64,000 nucleotides of DNA, from positions 109,974,582 through 110,038,581 of the forward strand of contig NC_079213.1 of the NCBI RefSeq assembly GCF_029633865.1, written 5' to 3'. Shown here piece after piece: positions 32,782 to 44,200 of the stretch (the stretch's first letter is position 1; every line of letters starts with the position of its first letter). The translations under genes were made by a program, and so were the position numbers. Under the pieces are notes generated by a model, which made no database searches, was not told where the DNA came from, and saw only the letters and a list, made by a program, of their open reading frames with translations. Source of the stretch: Lampris incognitus. Taxonomy: Eukaryota; Chordata; Actinopteri; Lampriformes; Lampridae.

Positions 32782-33004
32782 GACTAGACGGTCTGACCCT
32801 TTAATCGAGCGGTTAGTGATGTCGCCTTGTGGTGCAGTACACTTCGTATCGAATCCCGCTCCGGGCGAGAAAATAGCTCGGTTACATTGGTGGCAGCGGT
32901 GGGATCCGGAAGCGTGCAGATCCTCATAAGTCTCTTCGGAGCGCGGGAATAAGAGGGTGACGACTGTAAACTACTAATAAGACCCACTGGCCGATCGACT
33001 AGAG

Positions 33005-33248
33005 CAGTGTTGCCCAACCCAGTCCTCAAGGAACCCCTATCCTGCAGATTTTCAGTGTAACCCTGCATAGGTAGCCCCGCTTGTACTTACTCGACCAATC
33101 ATCTCACAGCACTTAATTATGCAAGGTGTACAACGTCTGACATAATTCAATGCTGATTGGTTGAATAACTACAAACAGGTACCTATTCAGGGTTGCAAAG
33201 AAAATCTGCAGGATAGGGGGTCCTTGAGGACTGGGTTGGGAAACACTG
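33005..33248 (+). mobile_element. hAT MITE family B, inside an LTR
   Basis: Long inverted ends CAGTGTTGCCCAACCCAGTC and its complement; 244 bp; perfect target duplication gactagag (32997-33004 and 33249-33256). It sits at the same LTR position as copy 4 of family A. A second family B copy is at 40218-40457. Confidence 0.95.
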
Positions 33249-33404
33249 GACTAGAGGGTCTGACCCTTTAGTCGAGCCGTTAGTGATGTCGCCTTGTGGT
33301 GCAGTACACGCCGTATCGAATCCCGCACCGGGCGAGAAAATAGCGCGGTTGCACCGCCATCAAATAGTTACATAAAACAACACAAAGTATCGACAGACCA
33401 AACG

Positions 33405-33475
33405 CAGTACAGGGCTGGCTTTTCTGAATTTACACTTCAGAGCCGCTGATGGCGTCATTTGACATTCTTTGCGAC
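33405..33475 (-). repeat. Short dispersed repeat, partner of 31000-31070
   Basis: Reverse-complement match; see the copy at 31000. Confidence 0.55.
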
Positions 33476-33960
33476 TCTGTTTTAAATGTATAAAGGGGTG
33501 TCTTGTTCTGTCATTACGGCACAGTACCACATCCAATTGGCTGAATCTGTAGAATGTCATATGACGGCGACGTTTTCACAACGAAATGTGATCCGGCGAC
33601 TCGGGAAGGGGAAGCAGGGCTTGACTCAGGCTGTGTTCAGCCGGGGAGGGGCTCGGGAGGAGCCCCCCGGGAGGACCCCCCCCCCGAGGCCCCACCCCCT
33701 CCGCCCAGGTCAGGCTGTTCTCATTCCCTGGTCGTAGTAAAATGTGCAAAAAGTAGTTGTAGTGTACGGAGATGCACACAAAAGCAAATGCTTTTATTTG
33801 CAGTAATATGTATTTCATGTTTGACCGCTGACCCTCGAGGTCTATTGGCTGTGTATGTTGTACAAATGTACCTTGGAAGAAGACGGAGCAAGGGGGTCCC
33901 GCGTGTGGTTCCGTGCCTGCTTAACGCAGTCGTTTTGTGACGTCACCACGGCTAGCAAAT
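33476..33960. other. Intergenic, nothing recognised
   Basis: C-rich patch at 33675-33710; no supported gene. Confidence 0.45.
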
Positions 33961-33994
33961 AAAAGAGGAAGACCAAGATGCACCTTGGTCGTTG

Positions 33995-34432
33995 TTATCC
34001 TGTAGATACGCGACAGCGGTGCACTAAAATTCGTGGCCGAAAGGGTGAGATCGCGGATACAAGCGGCTGAACTGAGTTTCCTCCGTAGGGAGTCTGGGCT
34101 CAGGCTTTGAGATGGGGTGAGGAGCCCGGAGTAGAGCCGCTGCTCCTTCACATCGAAAGGAGCCAGCTGAGGTGGTTCGGGCATCTGATTAGGACGCCCC
34201 CTGGGCGCCTTCCTTTGGAGGTTTACTGGGCACTGCCAACTGGGAGGAGACCCCGGGGTAGACTCAGAACTCGCTAGAGAGATTGCATGTCCAATCTGGC
34301 CTGGGAACACCTTGGGATCCCCCAGGAGTTGCTGGAGGGCGTTGCCCTACTTAGCTAGCTGCCAAAGCGACCCGACCCGGAGAAGTGGCTGATGATGAAT
34401 GAGTGAATGAATGAATGAATGAATGAATGAAT
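33995..34432 (+). mobile_element. Rex1-like LINE 3' fragment with (GAAT)n tail
   Basis: Frames read SQLRWFGHLIRTPPGRLP, LEVYWALPTGRRPRGR and LAWEHLGIPQE, the conserved C-terminal end of a fish non-LTR reverse transcriptase, with breaks. A tail of GAAT repeats (34405-34432) ends it. The Rex1 assignment is from memory of the family. Confidence 0.65.
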
Positions 34433-34939
34433 GTCCACGTGATCTGGAAGAAGGCCGGTAGAAAAGAACAGGCCAAAAAAACAAAGGCATCTCACAATTT
34501 TAGAGCCGTTATTGTAAAACTGATGTGTTTTTGCACTGTGGACCAGCTATTACACATTTTGATGTGAGACTGTGTTGAATCTGTAGGTGAACAGACACTG
34601 TAGAAGAGATCATCAGACTTCACATTTTACTTTCTTTTCATCCCCTGGTTTCTCTGGTTTCTCAGTGTTTTGGGGATTGAAAATGTCTTTGCTATCAAAT
34701 TCTGTTCAGGCAAATGTGTGTAATTTCTTAGATTTATTAGAAAACGAGTTCCCTTATTGCTTTTCATGAATAAGTTACAAAACACAGTAAAAACAGATAC
34801 AAAGCTATGTTTAGAAATAATTTCACTGCACATTGATAATATTAATTATCATTATTATAATGAATTACATTTTTATATCATACATTATTATATACATAAT
34901 CATACATTATTAGGTATGATTCATGGAATATAATCACCA
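34433..34939. other. Upstream intergenic, nothing recognised
   Basis: AT-rich sequence before the gene 3 upstream region. Confidence 0.45.
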
Positions 34940-35169
34940 ATATTTACTTGCAGGAAAGCAGATGCTGAAATGTTGTTTTGTGTTGCGTTGTCTGCGTAAC
35001 TGTGCAATCTCATTGGACAGTACTTTTTTTTTTCTTTTTGCTTTTTGACCTCCACTTTGCCCTTATGACCGGGGCAAGGAGCCAATGCACAGTAAAAGTG
35101 AACACAGCTCAAGCCAGAACAACAACAAGCCACAGCCAGACTGCTGTCGCCATACACCGGATCACTGAC
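34940..35169 (+). promoter_or_regulatory. Upstream region of gene 3, shared with gene 2
   Basis: Aligns with 18900-19128. It presumably holds the promoter and 5' leader. The position of transcription start cannot be fixed from sequence alone. Confidence 0.5.
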
Positions 35170-35239
35170 ATGCAACTGTCATTCGCTCTTCTCGTTTGCA
35201 CCCTCTGGGTGCATATGGACGTTTCTTTATCACAGGATG
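35170..35239 (+). CDS. Exon 1, gene 3: signal peptide
   Basis: MQLSFALLVCTLWVHMDVSL then SQDG. The hydrophobic core FALLVCTLW marks a signal peptide. Donor gtaaga. An upstream in-frame Met (near 35070) is unlikely because it would bury the signal. Confidence 0.92.
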
Positions 35240-38200
35240 GTAAGAACACTCTTTTAAATACCTTCTTGGTGGAGGTGAATCAATTAGCTGTGTGTAGGTA
35301 GGTGTAGTACCCTACTTAGTTTAGGGGGAGAATGGCTGCAGAGAAGAACTACTGACTGATAAAATGTGCTCTCGTGGTCCCCCCCCCCCCCAAGACTTGT
35401 GGCAGTTCCATCACAAGCTTTGTATCACAAACTGCTCATAAGGGGCATTTATTTTATTGTTTGGTTGTTTGCCAACTTCTCTCACAACCTCGAATCACTT
35501 TGTCAGTTTGCCCTGTGGCCTCTTCACAAGTTGTTTTTTTGGCTCTCAAAAGGGTGAATGCGTTGGGATTTTTTTTTTTGATTGGTTAAACAATAGAAAT
35601 ATGAGAATTACGAGTTCACTTATATTTGTAATAATATTGCCTTCATGACAGTGTTGTTTGTTGTTGTTGTTGTTGTTGTTGTTGCTGCTGCTCTTGTACT
35701 AGTTTTAGGGTTAATGAAAGATTTGGAGAAAACCACCAAAATGTAATTCTGTTATCCTTGAAGGGAAAAGCAGCAAAAGCGCCAGGAAATGCTCTTCCAC
35801 AACGCCACTAACAAGCGTCTGATCTTTTCTTTTTTGTACCTTTTTTTACTCCGCTGCCCTGTTAGCATGTGACACTCTTCCAGACGTCCCACATGCCTTC
35901 GTTAGTGACCAGTCCGGAAAAGCTCATTACTCTGAGGGACAGCTGATATATTTCGAGTGTGAAACTGGCTACGTCTCAAGTCTGGCCATCTCGTATTTGT
36001 GTTCGAGCCAGCGCTGGGTGAACGTCCGTAGTGGGAAATGCACATGTGAGTTAAACGGCTTCTTCTCAACTTGACCACTGAATGAATGCTGCTGTGTGTT
36101 GTCCCCATCAACATTTGGTAAGCAACAGATCACCTACAGCAGGATTGCAGCCCTCGAGCTACAACGGTGTCACCTGCAATTCGTTATACTGCCCCTTTAT
36201 ACTAGACATTTAAAGTGGCTAGTATAAAGTGACCAGACACTTTAAGTATCCAACATCTAAAATGTCGGCTCATTCACGCAAACGCAACTGTTGAGGCCGA
36301 GAGGGGGCCGTGAGTAACTTACAGCTGCCTGAGAACTGACTCCTATGTGAATAATGACAGCAAATGAAAATAGATCAGAAAGGCAAATTCAAATACAAAC
36401 ATATATAGTAGACACTCAGTACAGTTTGCATTTTCAACCACCCTTTGTAGATATTGGTTTGCCATGCTTAATTTGTTGGGGACTGTGGAAGCCTTTCGGG
36501 GGCCAGGACATCTGACAACACAGAAACACTCAGCCGGCCCAGCTCCTGTTTTTCTTTTCTTTATGAATGCCGAAATCTGACCAATGGGGGGGGGTGGGGG
36601 TGGGGGTGGGGGGGGTACCTACCATTGAGCAACTCCTGCCGCGGAGTCATACTACACCTCGGGGAAGGTCGCCCCTTTATCCAGATTAGTGTTTAACTAT
36701 TGTTGTTATTGTAGATCCTGATTGTATCAGTGAGCGTACTGTGACTCCGAGACACGCGGAACAAAGACTAATTATCGCCGCGTGTTGTGTCACATGAGCT
36801 GCTGCTGGGTGTCACAATGGTACTCACACGAGAGCTGGGTGGAAGTTGCAGCAATATCAGATTTCTTGCCATCCAACTCTTAGACCTCCCAGCTAACGAA
36901 AATCCACTTACTTCTTCGAAATACCCCAAAGAGAAACAAGGTCAAATGTCAGCATCTACAGAAATAAATCACATTGTTTAAATCTATATAACTTTATTTC
37001 TCACTGTTGTATTAATTCAATTGATTCCCAGTAAAGCCATGTGAACTTCCCGATGACATCCGCGATGGCAGTTACCGAATAGTCGAGGGTGAAGACTTTG
37101 TTTTTGGAGCAACGATCGAATACATGTGTGACGAAGGGTATGTAGATCTAAGACTCGGATCCTAGAGCCTGGCAGTCGTGACACTGAGACTGGTACGGTG
37201 GGGGGGGGGGGTACTCGTGATCCGGTCGGAGTTGTTGAAACTGAGACTTATCTACAGCAAAGCAAATTGAAACGGACAGCAAACCACAAAGGCATGAGGC
37301 CAGAATCTGATTTGAAAAAATCTGATTCCAGAGGGGTTTTTTTTTCCTTTTCCTTTCCTTTTGTTTTCTTTTTTCTTTTTTGATGTTGTTGTGCAGACTA
37401 CAGAAAAGCAAGATATGTAAAAAAATTTAAAAAAAACTGATTTGGGCTGCAAACATAGCCTATCCCTGCGCTCACACCAAAAGCATCATGGGCAGCAAAA
37501 CCAGCTGCAGTCGTTCATTTTCAGTGAGAGCTGGCGATGAGGAGCAGCAACGAGATGCCAGTGCCCAGAGCGTAGAGTTAAAGTTGATCTGAATTTAACT
37601 TTATGCAAATTAGAAATGTTGCGCCGAAGCAGCAACCAAGTGCAAACAGGGATATAGAAATCCCATGGTGACGTCTCCACTACAAGCTTGATATCTGCTT
37701 GCACTCCGAATGATACGGCATTGAGCGCCGGTCAAGATTTCAACCTGTGACGTAGCCAAAGTCTGGAAATGCAAAGATGAAAACTATAAGAAACTTGTGC
37801 ATCAATTCTTTTTCGCCAAACAATGCCACTCGTGGTCTTATGGAGAGTGGCTAGCAAGCTAAAGCTAACTGATGGGCTGTTTCCAAGGAAACTCCATGTC
37901 TAGATGAGATGCGTTTAATTCTAAGGCATGTCTGTAGTTTCATGAATTCATGACATTGTTGCAGGTATCAGATGACTACCAAAACTAATACCAGAAAATG
38001 CATGCTGAATGGCTGGAGCAATCACGTACCCATTTGTGAGCGTAAGTATAAGTATGCAAAGCACTTTTTTGTTCAAATGTTGCTCAGATGATGCCCAGCT
38101 TTTCGGGTTTTTGTCTAAGCACAATCAACCGACTGCATGGCATAGCGATGGCATTCAGCATGATCCCCGTACATACCCGTTTCTGCAGCTGTGTGACAGT

Positions 38201-41200
38201 CCTTCCCTATGTGTCTCTCATCTCAGCTGTGAGCTGCAAAAGGCCGACAGAGGATGGCCTTCTGAAAATAGGAAATCTGCCAGAAAATGATGGGCCGATA
38301 CATTCCCAGCGTTTTATAACAGTCAGCTGTGCTGATCCAAGGAAGCGTCTAAACGGCAGTTCAACGCTGATATGTGGGAACGACGGGACGTGGAGTGACC
38401 CACTGCCTTCCTGTGAAGGTAGTTACACAAAGAGCAGAGTATTAGCATGCATAACCGTCATGTAGTGCACATGTCTTGATGTAGGCTCAATAATCCAGGT
38501 GAGAAAATCAGAGAAGTTTGTGTCGGCTCATCCGGGTTCCTCCATGCCAAGGATGATGAACGTATCCAGATGAACTGACCCAGTCTTCCTTGACATACAG
38601 TGCACACTTGAATCCGGTACAACCTGCAACGCCTCGTGGCAGAATTTTAACACGGAAAACTGTGCTAGAGCTACCGAGCTGTTCCCGAAAAGAACAGAAG
38701 AAGCAACGCTCTCTCCCCATTGAACTTGTAGTGCCTCTATTTGTATTTCCATATGAAAGACAGTTGCTTTCTTGAGGTAAAGACAGCCCACTGTGCAATT
38801 CTATGTCTTGCTTATCACATAGATTTTATTTTATTTTATTTTTTTTAATCTATTATTTGCAAAGCTCCGGGGATAGATGGAAGCCTCATCGCTACCACCA
38901 GCAAGTTTGGGGGCTTGCACTCCGTACATAACTAATTCTCATTCTTATTTTGACGAATATCATAACCTTAAGACGTATTGAGTTGAAATATGTCAGCGGC
39001 TGCTTTGGTCAAATACACCAGTACGAGCCGAGCCACTGCTGTTACCCCCCCCCCCACCCTGGGGGGTGGGGGGGGTAATAGCAGTGGCTCGGCCTGCATT
39101 CGCCTTGTCACGGAAGTGGCGAGGCGTCTCCTTCGAGACCGCCGGCCGGAGAGATGCGGTTGGCGAACACATGCAGTACGAGGGCGGGTGTTTGAACTAA
39201 AACAGGGATCGATTGGGAGAAAACGGGAAGAGTCAGAAATAATTTCTTTTTTTAAAAAAGGTCTGATTTGGACTCTAGAGCGGCCATAGAGTCCAAATCA
39301 AGGACCGGGTATAAGCCATCTGGAGGTTGGGTTTTTTTTTTTTAAACCGTATTCAAACATGCTCGATTTAGTACGAAACAAAACATATCTATAAACTACT
39401 GGCCAACCACGCGTCTCTCAAATCTGAATCTGTCCTTTTAAAGTTGTTCTGCACTTTCACCGGGGCCTACCTTCCCAATAACACGATCTACCCTTCATCC
39501 TAAGGAGCAAAGATCATCTGAGCCAAACTTCGTGTTTGTTTTAAGTTTATTTTAAACCTTAATCCACACAGGGAAGGTTTGCTGAGGCCGTCCAAAGGAG
39601 TTGAATCAAGTGCAACTGGACCGGTCCAGTTGCACTTGATTCAACTCCTTTGGATAACCATGACCTGGATGAATGAGAACATTCGCAGACATGTTTGCGG
39701 AGGCCATTCACTCTTTTTCAGCAGCGCGTTGCTTCACATATAAAGTTACACATATTTTGTGCTGGTCGGTTTAATATCAGTTGCAGGCAAATCAGACTCT
39801 ATGGCCACCAGTGAAAGATAACTCCGCCGCTCCTGTCCCATTGTTGTCCTCGGTTTATTTTTGATCCTTGCCATCCGCGAGAAGCACCGCTCTCCCTCAC
39901 AGTTTGTGACGAGAAGGGCGAGGAAAAGGTGGAGGCAACAAATACATTGGGGAAAGGTTGACGGAAGACCATTATCCATCGGAATTTGAAGCCGCTTGTA
40001 AGGAGGCCCGCCCCGCTCCGTTTTGATGAAGTAAAAGAACTGCGTAAGCTCCTCCGGGAAACGTTCAAATCAGCAGGCTATGCAGACACAAGGGCCCCGG
40101 CCCTTTCGGTGACACAATCAGGCGACAGATCAAACAAAACTCCGAATTGATCAGTGACATGTTTGCATGCCTCTGCTCTCTGTCGAGGACATGAGGCGAG
40201 TTTGTCAATAATTACACCGGTGTTTCTCAACCCAGTCCTCAAGGAACCCCTATCCTGCAGATTTTCTTTGCAATCCTGAATAGGTACCTGTTTGTAGTTA
40301 TTCAACCAATCAGCAATGAATGTCTGAGTTTGCACACCTTGCATAATTAAGTGCTATGGGATGACTGGGGAGTAAGTACAAGCAGGGCTACCTATGCAGG
40401 GTTACAATGAAAACCTGCAGGATAGGGGTTCCTTGAGGACTGGGTTGAGAAACACTGAATTACACTGAATGTCTCAACTTGAAACCGGTGGCTTCCATCC
40501 AGTAGGTCTGCAGCGTCATTCTCAGATGTGTCGTCTGCGAAACTTTTGTGTTCTCTTGTGCGCTGTCAGTTTTGAACGATTGACAAATATCTGGTATATC
40601 CAAAACAGCCTTTAGAAAATCGCCATATTTGTCCCGAAGAGAGAGCACAAACTCACTGAGAGACTTCAGTAGCCGAACAGCTGTTAAAAGATCAATGTCA
40701 CTCCTTTTGCAGCATAGCGCTTGTTGTTTGGAAACGACAGAGGGTTGTGTCCCACAAATGCACCATAAAAGCGGTCTCAAGTGGGTTTAACTTCGAGCAC
40801 GGTGCCTCTGCTTCATGCCGCGTTTCTCTCTTCTCTCTGTCATCAGCAGCAAGCATCCCCAAAGCTTCTCTGATTTTTGAGTAATCTTGTCTTAATGCTC
40901 TGGTTGAATCCATGCGACAACTCCAGCGAGTGCTGGACAGCGACTTCAGTGTGGTACTCACTGTGACGTCAGAGTTTCTGAACGCTTTTGCCCACCGGTG
41001 AGTTGATGCAGCACAAAATGTGTAAAGTGACGGAAGCAAGTCAAAAAACTGTCCACCGTGTGGGCAGCTGTGTTCGACTGTGTTCACCCCCACTAAATTA
41101 AGTGAATGTGCCGCACACGGGATGTAGTGCATAACAGGATTCTCTATTTGAAGTTGAGCTTGCAGGCCATTATATCTGCCAGACATGTTGCTGGCGTCAT

Positions 41201-44200
41201 CATAAGACTGCCCACGACCATTTAACAGATCCAATCCTAGATCTTTTACCATAGCCTTGACACACCCTGCCAGGCTCTTGCCTGTGTGCTTCTCTATCGG
41301 CTGAAAACCCAAAAAGCGCTCAACCACCCTACCCTTCCTATTTACGAGTCGAAAAATGAAGGTCAGTTGATCTGGTGTCGAGTCAGCGATAACAGAGAAA
41401 TATTTGGCATCTTTAATTTCTTTTGCTATCGTCTCTTTTACTTGCTGTCGCATTATTTCAATGAGTTCATTGCATATAGTGTAGGACAAATAGGATATGC
41501 TACTGCCTCTCCCTTTTTGTCCATGTGTCTGGATCTGCTCTTCCAGGAAAGGATCGTATTGGGAAATTAACTCCAATATACCAAGAAAGTTTCCATTATA
41601 TGCTGATCCCAGCAACTCGTCGTCGCCCCTAAAAGCCTAATTTGTCTCACTTTTAGAATTTTCAAGCACTTAAGACCAAATTCTCACTTTGAGCGGCTTT
41701 ATACATATGGGCCCTGAGCTCTCAGAATTATAAGGTTACCTTTGCATCTCAAATCCCATTTCCAAATCTTCCAGGATCAACAGAAACTCTAGCTAGGGCC
41801 CCACATCAATAGAGCCTGTAGCTTGAGGCCTTGCATCAATAGAGCCTGTACCTTGGGGCCCTGCATCAACAGACACTATAGCTTAGGGCCCTACATCAAT
41901 AGAGACTGTAGCTTGGGGCCCTGCATCAATATAGAATGTAGCTTGGGCCCTGCATCAATATAGAATGTAGCTTGGGCCCTGCATCAACAAAGCCCGTAGC
42001 TTGGGGCCCTGCATCAACAGAGCCCGTAGCTTAGGGCCCTACATCAATAGAGACTGTAGCTTGCGTACCTACAGCAATATAGACCGTAGCTTGGGGCCCT
42101 GCATCAATATAGAATACAGCTTGGGCCCTGCATCAATAGAGCCTGTAGCTTGGGGCCCTGCATCAATATAGAATGCAGCTTGGGCCCTGCATCAATAGAG
42201 CCTGTAGCTTGGGGCCCTGCATCAATATAGAATGTAGCTTGGGCCCTGCATCAACAGAGCCTGTAGCTTGGGGCCCTGCATCAACAGAAACTATAGCTTA
42301 GGGCCCTACATCAATAGAGACTGTAGCTTGCGGACCTACAGCAATATAGACTGTAGCTTGGACCCCGTATCAATAGTGACTGTAGCTAGAGGCCCCGCAT
42401 CAATAGAGACTGTAGCTTGGACCCTTCATCAATATTGACTGTAGCTTCGACCCCGCATCAAAAGAGACTTTGTAGCTTGGGGCCCTGCATCAGTAGAGAC
42501 TGTAGCTTGGACCCTGCATCAATATTGACTGTAGCTTCGACCCCGCATCAATAGAGACTTTGTACCTTGGACCCCGCATCAACAGAAACTGTAGCTTGGA
42601 GCCCCGCATCAACAGAAACTGTAGCTTGGAGTCCCGCATCAATAGAGACTTTGTAGCTTGGGGCCCTGCATCAGTAGAGACTTTGTAGCTTGGGGCCCTG
42701 CATCAGTAGAGACTGTAGCTTGGGCCCTGTGATTGTGTATCCCTACTATACACAAACACAATACCCCTGACCTTTTGGGACCCCTTGTGGTCTGGGGCCT
42801 GGGGCACTGGCCCGGCATGCCTGGTCCGAAATCCAGCCTTGCCTCTGCAAAAGTCCATTTTTAAGCAGAACTTACGATTTCATGAACGCCGCCAATGAAA
42901 CAATTTTAGCCTCTCAGTTAAATCCTCCAGATCGCTTGCATAAATGGTCTGATGTCACACCGGCTCAGCACAGAGCGAGGATTGCAGAGCACTACGTCAC
43001 ATCACGTTCTGCCATCTTGTCTGAAACCCTTGTCTGAATTTGGACGTTCGTTTCTGCTTTTGTTTTTCTTTTTTCCCCCTCTGCGTTGAAGAGCGACACT
43101 GGCGGAGTTTCTCATCATTGAGCCTATGTGGTGGCACACATCGCCGTTCTAGCAGACCGCATGGCGCCACCTCGTGGCAGTAAAACAACAGTACAGAAAT
43201 ACTCAACTTTTTCAGAATTGGTCAAACATGCCTGAAACTTCTCTTACACGCACTCAATGTAACAAGCTACCAACCCATACATGTATCTTCATTCCATTTT
43301 TGATTCCTGTAAGTCTAATTATGACCAAATTATCATTTGAAACATGGACAATATACAGCTTTTATACAATAATATACAATCATACAGTGACAGGTTTTAT
43401 AAAGCACAACTATTTCTAAAATCTCATGCTCAAATATTCTAGATAACATAGAATTCATGACTTTGCAGAAGAATTCCTACAGTCTTCAAATCTCTGTTCT
43501 TTAAGTGTTTAGGTGTGTGTGTGGGGGGGGGGGGTATAAGCCATCTGGAGATTTTTTTTAACCGTATTCAAACATGCTCGATTTAGTACGAAACAAAAAA
43601 TATCTATAAACTACTGGCCAACCACTCGTCTCCCAAATCTGTGTCTGTCCTTTTAAAGTTGTTCTGCACTTTCATCTGGGCCTTCCTTCCCAATAGCATG
43701 ATCTACCCTTCATCCTAATGAGCAAAGATCATCTTAGCCAAACTTCGTGTTTGTTTTAAGTTTATTTTTAACCTTAATCCACACAGAGAAGGTTTGCTGA
43801 GGCCGTTCACTCTTTTTCGGCAGTGCGTTGCCTCACACTTATCTCTGTGTCAGTGTGGATGGGCATGTCCCAGAGGATGGTGACGTCATTGTTCTCAGTG
43901 ACTTTTATTAATAATTATTATTAGTTATAATTATTATATTGTTAACATAATGATGATAATAATAATAATTATTATTATTATTGTGGTTATTGTTGTTGTT
44001 TGCCCTCTGGATCTTTTACTTTTTTAGTTACACGGTAAACTTGAGTGTAAATATCGCTGACACTGTAACAACATAAACCATTAAGTTCCATAAACTGCAA
44101 TACTTTATTGTGTTAATATATCAAACAAACTTGTATCCATACGTGAAACAGGCAAGTGTTCATCATCAAAACAAGAACACACCAGGAGAATAATCAACAT

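Larger units (their letters stand above)
31942..33353 (+). mobile_element. Tandem array of subfamily I miniature LTR elements (three LTRs, two internal parts)
   Basis: LTR (31942-32070), internal part with leucine tRNA primer site (to 32172), LTR (32173-32886, split by MITE copy 4), internal part with TGGTGGCAGCGGTGGGAT at 32888-32905 (to 32964), LTR (32965-33353, split by another MITE). Head-to-tail sharing of LTRs is known from recombination between LTR elements. A fossil; no flanking duplication clear. Confidence 0.85.
39740..42841 (-). mobile_element. hAT transposon, ZMYM1-like transposase, broken
   Basis: Minus-strand frames read a DUF4371/hAT core (KDAKYFSVIADSTPD, FLGFQPIEKHTG, GQSYDDASNMSG, PCAAHSLNLVG, LSSTRWSCR) and the C-terminal dimerisation part (LLVTNCEGERCFSRMARIKN). 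A family B MITE (40218-40457) separates them. The right end is probably near 42841 (minus strand CAAGGCTGGATTTCGGACC). The left end is not identified. It carries a minisatellite in its leader. Confidence 0.8.

Noticed and set aside
41790-42730. CRISPR-like array
   Set aside because: Units are contiguous degenerate tandem repeats without spacers, in a eukaryotic genome.
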